A stretch of 64,000 bases of DNA, taken from Nyssa sinensis (taxonomy: Eukaryota > Streptophyta > Magnoliopsida > Cornales > Nyssaceae). Location: contig CM018052.1 of NCBI GenBank assembly GCA_008638375.1, positions 30,698,239 through 30,762,238 on the forward strand, given 5' to 3'. The notes beneath the pieces are model-generated. The model did no database searches, was not told the origin of the DNA, and saw only the letters and a program-made list of their open reading frames with translations. The translations under genes were made by a program, and so were the position numbers. Of the stretch, positions 11,001-23,620 are shown piece by piece; position 1 is the stretch's first letter, and every line of letters starts with the position of its first letter.

Positions 11001-14000
11001 TTCCGACCTATAATCTCCAATTGTTTTTTAATATGAAAATTCTCTATTTATTGAAAAGTAACATTCTGTGTTTAAGGTCTATGAGACTACAAGGAAACTA
11101 AATAGTTTCTTTCGATGGATATGATGCTAATAATACCTAAATGATATAAACTGGATACCGAAAAAGGAATAAACTGGACATTGTATGCTAGTCAATTAAT
11201 GAATGTAACATCTCTTGCTTGTTTAGTAGTAAAGGTCATTTTAATGGATGTGGCTTTTGGGAATTTTGGTGTGGTCTGATTTTGCAACTTTTTTTTGGGC
11301 AAAAAAGTAACGTATTTGAATCTCTTTTTGTCTTTAGGTACTGCATGAATACAATGTAAAGTTGTGCGGTAGTTGACACACTTTTTTATATTGGTCCATG
11401 TCAATATTGAAATGTAGATGCATACATAATACACATGTACGTATATGTGTGCCTTTGCAAGTCTTACATTAGGTCTGTTTGAAATCAAGAAAGCAATGAA
11501 TTGGGCGTTTGGGTGTGTAGCTGCGTGCACATGTATTATATTAAATGTCCATGTGAAGTGTAAAAAAAAGCTGTGCATTGAATTTCAAATATTTTGTCTG
11601 AACAGTATTGTGTTGGTGAAAACAATATTGTAATAGGGATTGAGAGTTAATAAATTAATTTGTTAAACTAAAAAGGACTGGGAGTATTTTTTTAAAAAAA
11701 TATTTAAATTTGATTTCTACATATGCGTAAAACTAATTCATATAACCTTGTGATAAGGCAGTGATCTCAAGAATTCTAGTCAATAAGATAGAAGTACATT
11801 TTTCCCAGTTGTAAAAATAAATGAATCAATGGACAAAAGCTAATTTCTTTACAAATATTCAAATCTAATGATCAAGTCAAAACTGAAAATTTCAAGCTTC
11901 ATAATGGAGAATTCATACCCCATTGTTTCCTCTTGAATTTCGTACCATTTCTTTTTCCTTTTAGTAATGGGGAGACAAGGAAGTACAATGTTGGCTCTTA
12001 TCAAAAGAGGGGGTACCAAGGTTAAAATTCACATTATAGGTCGGCCTTTTAATGGCTTGATGCAAGGTTCAATGAGAGGGACTGGAGTGTTGGGACAAGA
12101 AGGAAGGTCGGCAGCAATTGTGTGAGGAGATTTTTGGCTGCTGACTTTGTGAGACATCCTGACCAATACTGAGTCTTCCCATGAGATAATAAAGTATCGG
12201 CTGATTTGACTGACTTATAACCTATGTCAAGCTGAGTTGACTATATTTCGTCACCTGTTCAGAGGCTACCAAGACTGATCCAACTCAGTTGAGCCCTCAT
12301 TGTTGACTGAATCCTTGATTATTATTATTATTATTATTTTTTTGTGGGGGGGGGGGGGGGTGTGGTGGTGGAAGTGGTGGTGTCCAATGATGGTGAGCTA
12401 CAGCCAAATCTTTTATGTGATCGGGTTAGCATTTATGTTGTTATGAGAAAATTGATCATCTATTGATATTTGTGATACAGTTATTCTGCATAGTTGTCAA
12501 CTTTGCCTAATATATCGTACAATAATGGTTTGGCAAATTTGCTTTTTTTTTTTTATTTCCTGTTGTTGTTTCCTGAGTTAGTAACTGTGTGTAGGCTGTC
12601 AAATGTGATTCAGACATAAGATTCCTCACCACTTTTACTCCCTACAATTGGCCCCATTTACTTCTTACATTTGGCGTCTTCACTTGCTTCCTGCTGTAAG
12701 TTGTCACATACAAATTACTTTCCAGGTTCAGCGGACAGGACTGTAAAATTTTGGGATTTGGAGACCTTTGAACTCATTGGATCTGCCAGACCCGAGGTAT
12801 CTGAGTTTGTCTTCTTTTAATGTCATAGATAATTTTTTTTTGATTAGTTGTCATAGATAAATTATTATTGGAACTCTGGGTCTATTACCTTAGTTTCAAA
12901 ACAATTAAGTAAATTTTTCTCAACATAAAAAGAAAATCATGGTGACATAGTTATTGAGTTAACTGATCTGACTGGACCTTAAAATGCAATTCTTTCTCAC
13001 AGTTGTATTATTATTATTATGAACAAGTTGTTTCTTTTAAATTGTTTGGTGTTCGTGCTTCCTAACCTCATGAGTCCCTAATACTGATGTGGCCTATTTT
13101 GGTATCGTGCATGGTTGTAATCTTTAGGCTTGTGGCTTTGATGATGGTAATAAAAGATGTTGCATTGTGTTGGTACTTGGTTGTTTTTATCCATTTGACT
13201 GGTGCACTGGTTGTTACCACTGAATACTGTTTACAATTGACAACCTATCTCTCAGAAAATGTAAAATTTTCCAATCAATCAGTTCTCTGGAAGATATATC
13301 ATTCTTAAGGAGGTACTGTGAGTTCTAGGGGGTTTCAGACTGATCGGTTTTTTCAGAAGCCCCCCCCTCCGAAAGTCGGTTTTTTCAAAATCCTTTATAA
13401 AATCATTGCCAATTGATGTGTTGTGGATGATTAGGAAAGGGTTATACTGAGTTTTGAACATGTAATTAGATGTTAACTTTTGTACTAAAACGTTAAATGT
13501 TTACATGTTTCATTTTTCTCTTGTTTCCAAATTCACAGAAATTGCAAAGTACTACATTAAGGCGGTACCTTGTTGCCATATTTTTTTCATTCCAATTAGT
13601 GCAAAATCATCTATGGAAATAAACTCTTGATTGAAAGTGAGACTCTTTTGTCATGCATGCCATTTGTTTTCTGCCTTTCTTGTATTTTTTCTCCTCTCCC
13701 CCCCCCTCCCTGTGCGCTCCCGCACATGAGTAAACCTTTACTTGCTGAGCTCGAAAATTCTTTGCATCTTCCTCTTTTTGTTATGAAAATATTTTTTTTT
13801 AATGGTTTATATCTCTGAAATTCATTCCACTTCCCAATAGAAGTATTTGTCTATTTGTTTGTCTTACAGGCTACAGGAGTACGATCAATTACCTTTCACC
13901 CTGATGGGAGAACCCTATTTTGTGGATTGGATGACAGTTTAAAGGTTTTGATCTTAACTGTGTCAAACTTTTATGTGTTGCTTTTGCTGAAAGGATATAA

Positions 14001-17000
14001 TAGTCTTCACAAGTCCATGCTTCTCAAACTGTAGGTTTATTCGTGGGAGCCTGTAATTTGCCATGACACTGTTGATATGGGATGGTCAACACTTGGTGAC
14101 CTCTGCATCCACGATGGAAAACTTTTGGGTTGCTCATATTATCGGAATTCTGTTGGAGTTTGGGTAGCAGATATATCGGTATTTGCCTTCATTTTGTTCT
14201 TCTTCATGCATTTTTTTTTTTTTGGGGGGGGGGGGGGGTGTCTGCATTTTCAAGTCATGTTTTTCTTCTTCTTTGAATTCTTCATATGCCTTTTTTGTGT
14301 CAGCATATTGAGCCATATGGTGCTGGTTTCGTACCTGAGCAAAATAGCCACCCGGAGCATAAATTTGATGTACAAGAAAGTCATTTAGAGAAAGTTGGGA
14401 GCCATAGAAGGTCTACTTCAAATATGCGCTGCATGTCACCAGATTATGAGACTAAAGAAATAAAGAATATATACGTGGACAGTAAGCTGTTGTCTTTGTT
14501 GTTTTACTTCTACAAATTAGTTGTGGCTCACCCAAAATTATTATCATGTTTGAATATCCTTTTGTATTCATACCAATTCATCTATTATCAATATGGTTAC
14601 ATCCAGAGGTTTGCAAGAGGATGGTCTCATCTGATTGTTTGTTGTGCCCTCACCCACCTGCACACACGTTGCGTCCACCTGGATGGAGAGAGAGAACAAT
14701 ACGTAAAATTCTCATGTATTCCCATTAGTTTTTTATTTCTTTTTCTTTTTTTTTTTTGTGTTTGGGGGGGGGGGGGGGGCATGAAGGGTTCTGTTCATAC
14801 TTAGCAAACATTGGCAATCAATTTTCATCTATCCCAGTCTTCTGCTTGTAATCCATATTCATTCATCATCATCCTTCTTCTGTATGATACATTTTCTGTT
14901 AGTTTTCTGATATTTGTGCATGGATCTCTGCCGACTTCAAGCAAACTTGGTTTTCTACTTTGTAACAGTCAACCTTGATCAGCCAGAGTTTTGTTGACAA
15001 TCCAGGCTGAAATTTGACCTGGTTTTACTGGAAAACATTATGGTCCAACCTGAGTAATGGTGGGTTTGGTTTGTGCTAACATTAGCTTGCCTTGAAGGTC
15101 CAGTGATGTAGAAGATACAGAAGAGAATGGAAAGAGGAAGAGTAGGGGAGAAGAAGAGGAAACCGAGTGATAGGGAAAGAAAGGGGAGAGGGATGGAGGG
15201 AGCTTGTAGGGCAAATTCAGCCAATAATTCACCAGAATAAAAATCCATTACACCAAGGCCTGATATAGGTGATCCCAAAATAAAGAAAATACCAAAAATT
15301 AAATTTGTAAAATAAAAATAAGTAAATTCCTAAATCAAAAATTTTAAAATTAAATCCTAAGATCTGTCTAACTTGTGCTTGTGTAAAATAGGTGCAAATT
15401 GGGTGCGGCACTTGGGTCCCATCCTAATGCCCATCATCCAGTCTAGCTGGAATTGACTTCAGGCCAAATTTGAGCTGATCTGGTGATCAGTTCAGGCCAA
15501 ATTCTGCTGATTGCAAACTGAGCTAGGCCTGGTGAAGTTTAGGACTAGACTTGTATCCATTTCTTCTAAAAGATAGGGTGGGTCCCATCCTGATCCCTAT
15601 GCAGTCTAGCTGGAATGACTTCAGGCCAAATTCTTGTGGTCACAAACTGAGTACGGCTGATGGAATTTAGGACTGGGCTGATTTCTGTTCTCTTCTAACA
15701 GATAGGGATCGATCTGCCCGTGCCTTTTTTGCAGGCATAGGACCAACGCAAGGTTGACTATGCTCTTTTTTTTTTCAATGGTAATTTCATTAGTCAATAT
15801 TTTAGTTAGATGCACCACATAATATTTTCTACACATATGCAGATATTGGATATGCAGTCTTTTGTATAATTTTATTCCAGTTATATTTTTCTATTCTGCC
15901 TCTAATGTAGTGTTCCATGTAAAGCTACAGGTGGAACTCCTGCTGTTTCAAAAAAAGTTGGGTCGTTACATTCTCCAAAGGTTGTATTCTCATCCGATTC
16001 CAAGGAATTCAGTAATTTGTCAAATCAGAAGAAGGGTTCTGTAGTTGGCCTGCATGCAAAAACTATTGGGCAAGCAAATAGTAAATCCTTTGTGGTGCCT
16101 AGCATTGTACCTCGGGACAGCCTGGATTGCAAGGACACTGCCAATTCTAGAAGAGAATCTCTCACTGCTGCAAGGACCAGCAGTGGTATCTCTCACAAGC
16201 CACCTCATAGACGGAGACCATCGACTACCAAATTTGATATGGAGAGGCTACCAATGGCTGTTGAATCTAGATCTTTTAATAATATGACTAGTGATTTAGA
16301 TGCTGCAACAGATCCAAACTTCCATAGCAGGGTTGTGGCGGATGACGATGCTAGAGATTCATCTGACGAGAAACATTCGAATATCAAGGGTGTTGCTCAG
16401 AAGTTTGAAAAAAATTTATCACCAAGGACACCCTCTAATCAGGAAAACTGTTAAGTGTCCTTTTCTCATACCACTGCCATTTATTTTCATGTCACTTTAT
16501 GGGATTTCTAATCATATAAGGCCATTACTTGGCGGTGCATCCATGGGGGTGCTAGTTAGCCCTTTTTTGTATGCTTTTAATTTATACACAGCTTCTCTTC
16601 CTTTTTTTTTTATTTTAACCGAATTATTTCCCTTTTTATTTGCTGTGTTGTCTTTTGACTCAGTAATTTTCTGGAACTTCATTCCCCGTAATAAATTGTT
16701 ATCCCAATAACTTGGGGTTGGCTACAAATCCAATTCTCCATTCAGCTCTATCTACTGACGTATTTGTTGAATGATAGTTCAGCATGTCTTGTATCATTTT
16801 GAGTCAAACTTTATCACTCCTTTCATTGACACTGTCGTTGGTCTTTGATGTAGATTGCCATTCCATGTGCTCCATATTTGTATTACCTGTAGCTTTACCT
16901 GGGGCCTTATATGTTGAATGTAGGGCAACATGTCTATTAACACTTACAGTCGAACTTTATCACTCCTAATAGTCTGCACTGTCGTTGATCTTTGATGCAG

Positions 17001-20000
17001 ATTGTCAAACCTTGTTTTCCCAATGCGTGTTACCTGTTTATTTGTTTGTTCTTTTGTAGTTATTTCCTTGTCAAGTTACTAATCAATCTCTATGTCCTCA
17101 TTTTTGCTATGGTGGAATTTATGAATATATTGTTTGTTATAAATCATGATTGTTCCGGTTATTGCCATATAAGATTTTCCTGAAGATAATAAATTTAGGA
17201 AATATTTTTGGTTGCATTGATGAAATCTTCATTTGGAGATTGATTTTTTGTAAAAAACATAAAATTATAAGGAATAACACAGAGAAGAGAAGGATGTTCC
17301 CAAGTTAGATTCCAAAAAAATTATTATAATTTTTTTTTTTCAATTTCTTTTAAGAATATATTAGAAATGGTTTCACCTTAAAAAAAATTCTCTTTCCATT
17401 CTTCGAAAGTTTTCTAATTCTCTGAATTTTCAACCCATACTGTCTTCATCCTATCCTTTTTTTTTTTTTTCTGTTTATGTATCAATGCCATTGATATACA
17501 TTTTCTCTGAAAGGATACTACTCCCCAGAAAGTACACACATGCTCTGACTATGGAAATTCATGTTCTGAGTTCTTGATTGTCTCCATTACTGACACTGAT
17601 GATTTGAATAAAATAATTTCTTTCTGTTGTATTGAAGATCATATTTTTATAAATATATATACATACACTTCTAAACCGTTGCTGAAAATTTGAATTTTTT
17701 CCCTTATTTTTCAGGCAATGAGTCCCTTGATTGCAGTAAAGATGCAAACTCTGTTAAATTTGTCAATGGAGGTTGGCTATTAAATGCTATCTATGTAGTG
17801 TCAAAGATTACATTGGATGGAATTTGATTATATTTGGGTTCTTTATTTGGCAGTGGCAGTTGTACAAGGACGGACGCGCTCTCTGGTTGAGAGGTTTGAA
17901 AGGAGAGAAAGATTGAACAGTGATGAAGTTCAAACGCCTGATACTGTCCCTCACATGATATCTGAGGCAACTAAAACATCCCCCGTGCTGGTAGAGTTTT
18001 TGCCCCCCTTTTATAGTTATATTCTGTAGCTATGTTGCACTGATGGGGAGCTATGGTGCTGTGTCCGATTTGATTTGATTTGATTTAATATTAATTCAAG
18101 ATCTCTGAAATCACTAGAGACAAAGATGGCAAGAGAACGGAAAAAAACATATATGAATATATAATAGTTTTATATACCATCATTTGATATTTACTATTAT
18201 ACCCCCTCCCCTTTGATTGAAACTATGATTTTGTATCCCCTTCTTTATTTGCAATTTTTTTTTTTATTTCATACTCTCTGATGTAGAGTAGAGGAAAAAA
18301 CAGCCACAGGGAAGAGGGGGGGGGGGGGGAGAGAGAATTCCAACTTTGTTGCGGGTTAAATTTATGTTGATTGAATCTCTGGCATGCATTCATACTGGGC
18401 ATGTCAAACATCAAACATTGGAAATGTGTCACAACCATATAGGTGTACAACTTGTGACTGGCAGAAGCACAACTTCTTTATAGAAGCTAAGTCTTGCGCG
18501 CATTGAGTGTTGAAACAGTGAGTGTGTTGCATCATACGTATTTCTCCTATTTACAACTAAGTGGTTAATGACATTCTCTTTACAGGGTATTATATTTTAA
18601 TCCGGAATATTTTTTTTTTAAAAGAAATTACTACAAAATTTTGAACTTCAGATAAAACTTAACAAAATTGGTGAACGTCCTGCAATAGATATGAAGTCTC
18701 AACTTACGGAAAATTCTGTCTTATCTAAGAATTTGCTACGGTGAACATCATCATAGTGTTAATACAGTAGAATAGAATCAAGATATTCTTGTGACTTTGA
18801 GGCGCATCTTGGACAGTGTGTTAATTGCCCCCAGTCAAACGAGTATGTTGCCTGATTCAATGAACACCTCTAGAATACAACAAAGCCACCGATCTACAAA
18901 CAGCAATTCTATATATTTTCTTCAGAATTTTTCACGAAATATTTGACTTGACAGAAGCAAAGAGAGAGAGTAATTGTACAGCTTCCTTGACTAATATAGT
19001 AACATTAGATTGTTCAAATCATTAGATTAATTGCCTTGCTCTTCACTGAGTTTGTTGAGGATATTACCTTGAGTGCCTATAATTCTTAAATTGACTTTCA
19101 GGGGTAGAAAATTTTAGTCATACTTACAGAAAATCCTTGTCCAATAATGGAAACTTTTTTAATTGAGTTTCGGGGTTAACAAAACTTTGTTCATTGTTAA
19201 AGAAAATTCTTGTTCTGTATGGGAAACCACTTCAATAAGTCCTAGGAATTTGCATTGCCCTGAGTTTCCCAGTCAGATCCTCCGAATAACAATGTCATGT
19301 TTTATTGTGGGACTGGGAGAGAGGGGGGGGGGGGGGGGGAGTGGGACTAGGGGGGAAGTGTCCAGAACTTCGAACAAATTTAAGTTTTATTTTTTTTTCC
19401 TCTCCATTATTTGTCTTCCTGTGTGGTTTTTTCTTAGGTTTTTCTAGCCTTCACTAAATCATGTTGCATTCATTGTTTCCTGAGGCTTATGACTTCCTTG
19501 TACTCTGATACACAGTTCTATTATTTAACTACTACAACCAAGTTCTGAGTGTTCCACCTACTCTGTGTGCGCATGCGCACGTGCAATAGCCTTTTTGTTT
19601 TGCCAGTCTCAGACAGACATATTGTCAGATTTTGTCCAATAAACTTTGTTGATATTCGCCATATTATTTGGAAACTTACAGAATAGACATCAGCAAATTA
19701 CTGGAAGGGAGCCAACATATGCGAATGATGAAAATGTGCTTGAAGATCTGATGCAAAATCATGATGTATTATTAAGTACCTTTCGATCCCGCCTGACCAA
19801 ATTACAGGTTAGTTTACATTTACTGGCACACAGACATAGCTTCATTCATTATGAAGTTTTTCTACTAGTAGTATTGTAGAAGTGGACATTGACAAATGTA
19901 CCTGAGCCATAAATGAGGTGATCTCTTAAAGGCTGCCGTGTTGACCTGACTGAACAGTTGTTGCAATGTTGAATGCATGTTGCCTCCGGAATGCCAAAAC

Positions 20001-23000
20001 ATTTGAATATGCATCTGGATATTTGTAATGATTGCCTAATCGGCAAACTCGATTGCTGCTAGAAAAAAATTCTTTTATCCATTTAAGTGCATCTTTTAAT
20101 GCCTCTTACACGAAAAATGTATTCTAGCATAGTGTTTTGTTTAAAGTTGTGTACGGTAATATTTCTGATGTGAACTTGCAGGTGGTACGGCATTTTTGGG
20201 AACGGAATGACTTTAAGGGTGCTATAAATGCTATGAGGAAGTTGCCTGATCATTCTGTGGGTATTTTTTTTGGGAGCATTTGAGTGTGTTGCTTGTTCTG
20301 TTATTTATGGTTCTTACTTGTAATCAGTTATCCTGCATTTTGAATTTCCTTGTGAATAATTCCTTCCTGTTGTAGGTACAAGCAGATGTGATCAGTGTTC
20401 TCATGGAGAAAATGGAGATTCTCACCTTAGATCTGTTTTCTTGCTTGCTACCTGTGCTTTTGAGCTTACTGGATAGCAAGATAGAAAGGTAACTCTTTCA
20501 TGAATAGATAAGAAAGTTAAGATGCCAGTGGTTGGAAGACATGGTACTCAGATGTTGCATCATTCGATGTAGTCGTCGTCGCTTATGGGCTGACCCTGTA
20601 ACTATAACTAGAAAAATCTGGCCTAACCTGGATGCCAACTCTCTCGGTTTTTAGGTCCAGGGAGTGCCCAAGTCTCTTGCACCCTAAGAAGTACGGATAC
20701 GGACACGGGACATGGATACGATACGACACGGACATGCAGACACGTTATTTCTCAAAAAAGTAGGACACGAACACGTTAGGGACACGTTGAATATATATAA
20801 TTTTTTATATTTTTATATAATCATATAATAAAAATCTAATGTTATTTCAATTAAAATTAGTATAAAAACACACAAATTTAAAAAATATTATTAAAATAAT
20901 AAAGCTATTAAATAAAAATTAAAGAACTTCTTCATTTAATCATTAACATCCATGATTCAAGTTCATTAACATCCATGATTCAAGTGTCTGGACACGTGTT
21001 CGAGAGTGTCGCTGTCCAACACGTGTCTGACACGGACACGTGAGTCAAAATAGAGTGTTTGTGCTTCATAGCTTGCATCCAATGCCATCCTATTATAATT
21101 TTGTCAGTATATTTTAATTTTAAAACTATTATTTTATCTTAAATAATAATTAATTAAAGGATGTGTTTTTCTGGTTGAGCCGGTTACAAACTGTCTGAAT
21201 TAGTTCCTTGTTCTTCCCTGTGTGGCCGCCAGGGGGTGGGGGGTGTTAAGGGCAAGTTTGTTTGTCTAATGTTAGATCTAGAGGACACCCCTATTTTTTT
21301 TTTTATATAAACCATGTGATGGCTTGCATTGGATTTGACAGCTAGATCGTTACAGATATTTTCCTTATGTTGCAAATGTATAGGCATGCCAATGTTTCCT
21401 TGGAGATGCTACTGAAGCTTGTAGCAGTGTTTGGGCCAGTTGTCCATTCAACCATTTCAGCATCTCCAGCTGTTGGTGTCGATCTGCATGCTGAGCAAAG
21501 GTATCATTTCTCAACACTTATCTGGACATTTTACTTTTTGTTAAGTAGGGCTGCGGTTGAATGATACCTCACTGCATAGCACACTAAGTTATATATGAAA
21601 ATTTTGGCTACAGACTTGAATGCTGCAATCAGTGCTTTATCCAGCTTCAAAAGATCCAGGAAATTCTTCCAGCACTTGTAAGGTAAACCTGCTGTCTTGA
21701 GACGTGAACGTATAATGAAGTATTAAAAAAGCAGGGTAAGGTACTTTGGTAATTCTTATCTGCCATTATTCTGTTGATCAAATTGGTTGTCACGACCTGT
21801 TGGACTGCAACTGAACTTGGTTAAACATGATGACTTTGTCCCTTGAGTCAAAGGAATGAGAGGTTAGAGGTAGAATAATATATGTTTGGCTACTTTCCTA
21901 ATCATGTCCCTACCTTTGGAACAAGGCACAAGACATCCATCATATTCACCCATATTGACTCGTGTGAGAATCCTATGGTGAAGGATAGGAAGAGATTTTG
22001 AGTTGTTCCTGATATTTTGGAGGGTTGAAACATTTACTTTTCGCTGTGTTTTCTATGGGGAATTTGATCTTGACCCCACCTCCTCCCCCCCCCCCCCCCC
22101 CTTCTTTTTCTCTGTGCATGCGCTATCCTATTCAACACTGAAGACTTTACAAGTTTTGATTATCGTAGTCCATATATTTCTGATGAGCAATTATACTCGA
22201 TAATTTGTTTTTATAGATATTGTTGCATTCTTTTAGTAGTGAGACTCCATTAATCTTTAATGAAACTTCTACTATAAGCTATTAGTGATGCTGTCAGGTT
22301 ATCTTCTCTTTCTTTTTTCTCCATTCCCATATATTTTTTTCTTCTCCAGCGCTACTAAATTAATAGCCACAATTAGCATTCAAATACCCTAATTTGATTC
22401 CAAAACCCTAATCCTAATTGCCACCTTTCTAGCTTAAAATCATGATTCTTCATTGCTATTTAAAAATTTCAGCAAGCTTGTCTCCTTAATTTCACACTAA
22501 AATGAACCTTAAACAAATTAGTCATTATTCCATGTTGTTTCCTATCTTTCTCAATTGTTGCTGAGTGCATATTGTGAGCAACTTTTGAGGGTTAGTGTGT
22601 GAGGACTGCAAAAACATTGGACGACATCCAGGTGTTTGCTTGGTCAAGTGAGGGTTAGGCTGACTAAGTAGGCTTAAGAAAGAAAGGAGTTGCCTTTGTA
22701 TTGCATTGGTAGGCTATTGGTAAGGTAAAAGCTGTAGGCTTTATGAAAACAGGCTTGCAAGCAAGTGGCCATCAGGGGTTTTGATGTTTTTTGGGGTGTC
22801 TTGATGAAAAAATGCATGTCTTCCAATTAACAGCTTTTATCTTATATGACAATGTGATAATTATAACATAAGCAATTTGTGTATATTTTTTCATTCAAAC
22901 ATGTCCTAGGGTTCGTGGTTTCCATTGTGATCGCCTTGTTTGTTGCATCTGTTATCACTGTTGCATTATTATTATTATTATTATTGAATTGTATCAATTT

Positions 23001-23140
23001 CTTTTGGATTCATTAGCTAAGAGTTCAGATTTTGCAACTCAAAACTCTATAAAGTTTCTTACACTTGATCTTGTTGTAGGAGGGGCGGCTTGACAGCGAA
23101 AAGTGCTCAAGAGCTAAATTTAGTTCTTCAACAATCATAA
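8042..23140 (+). CDS. KTN80: Katanin p80 WD40 repeat-containing subunit B1 homolog
   Basis: Exons, all joining in frame with AG/GT borders: 8042-8066, 8506-8636, 9396-9513, 9854-10080, 10176-10278, 12726-12796, 13870-13944, 14035-14178, 14304-14481, 15931-16449, 17715-17771, 17854-17990, 19682-19807, 20182-20256, 20376-20488, 21384-21500, 21614-21682, 23080-23140. Together they give 781 residues, slightly shorter than the roughly 820-840 of known plant members, so one small exon between 17990 and 19682 may be missed. Residues 1-300 form the WD40 propeller (repeat ends at W43, W86 region, W127, W169, W211, W254). The middle (about 300-600) is polar and likely disordered. Residues about 612-773 are the con80 domain that binds the p60 katanin ATPase. 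The start MAKRGYKL is family-typical. Known role of the family: directing p60 katanin to microtubule crossovers and branch points for severing. Cytosolic, cortical microtubules. Confidence 0.96.
10492..10690 (+). repeat. tRNA-derived SINE in KTN80 intron 5
   Basis: It opens with an A-box-like GCTTAGTGCAATGGTAAAAG. A degenerate B-box GGTGTGAGAATGCAAACTC follows at normal tRNA spacing, then the conserved-looking body AGGGCAGTCACTCTGCATAA and CAACCTCTCCCAGCACCCTG, and finally a T-rich end. This matches the layout of plant SINEs of about 180 bp. It is in the same orientation as the host gene. Confidence 0.65.
15415..15716. repeat. 176-bp imperfect direct duplication in KTN80 intron 9
   Basis: The block starting GTCCCATCCTAATGCCCATC at 15416 recurs as GTCCCATCCTGATCCCTATG at 15592. 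Both carry CAGTCTAGCTGGAAT, ACTTCAGGCCAAATT and a copy of AGATAGGG. The second copy lacks some internal bases. Confidence 0.75.
16683..16760 (-). repeat. LINE 3'-tail fragment in KTN80 intron 10
   Basis: The sequence AATAACTTGGGGTTGGCTAC resembles the 3' end found in many plant L1 LINEs (AACTACTTGGGGTCGGCTAC). A related tail occurs at about 51910-51935 beside a coding LINE fragment. The piece is short, so the call is tentative. Confidence 0.45.
20684..21071 (-). mobile_element. hAT-like MITE, copy 1 (KTN80 intron 15)
   Basis: The ends are CTAAGAAGTACGGA and, on the other strand, CTATGAAGCACAAA: imperfect terminal inverted repeats. The element is flanked by CTTGCACC (20676-20683) and CTTGCATC (21072-21079), an 8-bp target duplication with one mismatch. 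The interior is AT-rich and non-coding, with GGACACG motifs concentrated at both ends. Two relatives lie at 54915-55422 and 56484-56994 in the opposite orientation. Confidence 0.75.
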
Positions 23141-23620
23141 TTCACCTCAGCTTGGTCGTTATCCTTTAACGTGATTTATATAAGAGAGCCCTTTTTTTCA
23201 TATTGGGGATCTCACAATTTTGTTTTGCAGCTTTCCACTTTTTGTCGCCGTCTTTAGTTCTTTTCAGAAGCTAAGCATGGTGTCTTGAGAATTCTATACG
23301 GCAAAGATTAAAGCAATGCCAGGTTCAGCAAGAAATCATCTCATCAACGTGGGTTATTTGGTGGTGTGTTCTAATTGTGATTCTTTGGATGTGAAATACT
23401 GTTGCTTGTATTTCGTGGTTCATTTTGTATGTAATTTGCACAAATTGTATGTATATGCACTTGTAATAGTCAATGAGATGCATACCTGCTTCTTTTATTC
23501 TTCACCTTATAAACTGTTTCATTCTTTTCTTTTTTCTTTCTATCTTTACTCATTTTTTCACTCGTTTGTTATTAGGAAGGAAGCTTTCTTTCCTTGTTTC
23601 TCATAATTAATGATAGGGTA
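23141..23620 (+). other. Probable 3' UTR of KTN80
   Basis: After the TAA at 23138-23140 there is T-rich non-coding sequence with several TTGTAT/TGTAA motifs of the kind plant 3' ends use. No single poly-A signal stands out. Confidence 0.4.

Noticed and set aside
16045..16710. Alternative frames over KTN80 exon 10
   Set aside because: Only the frame linked to exons 9 and 11 by in-phase splice sites fits; the others are shadows.
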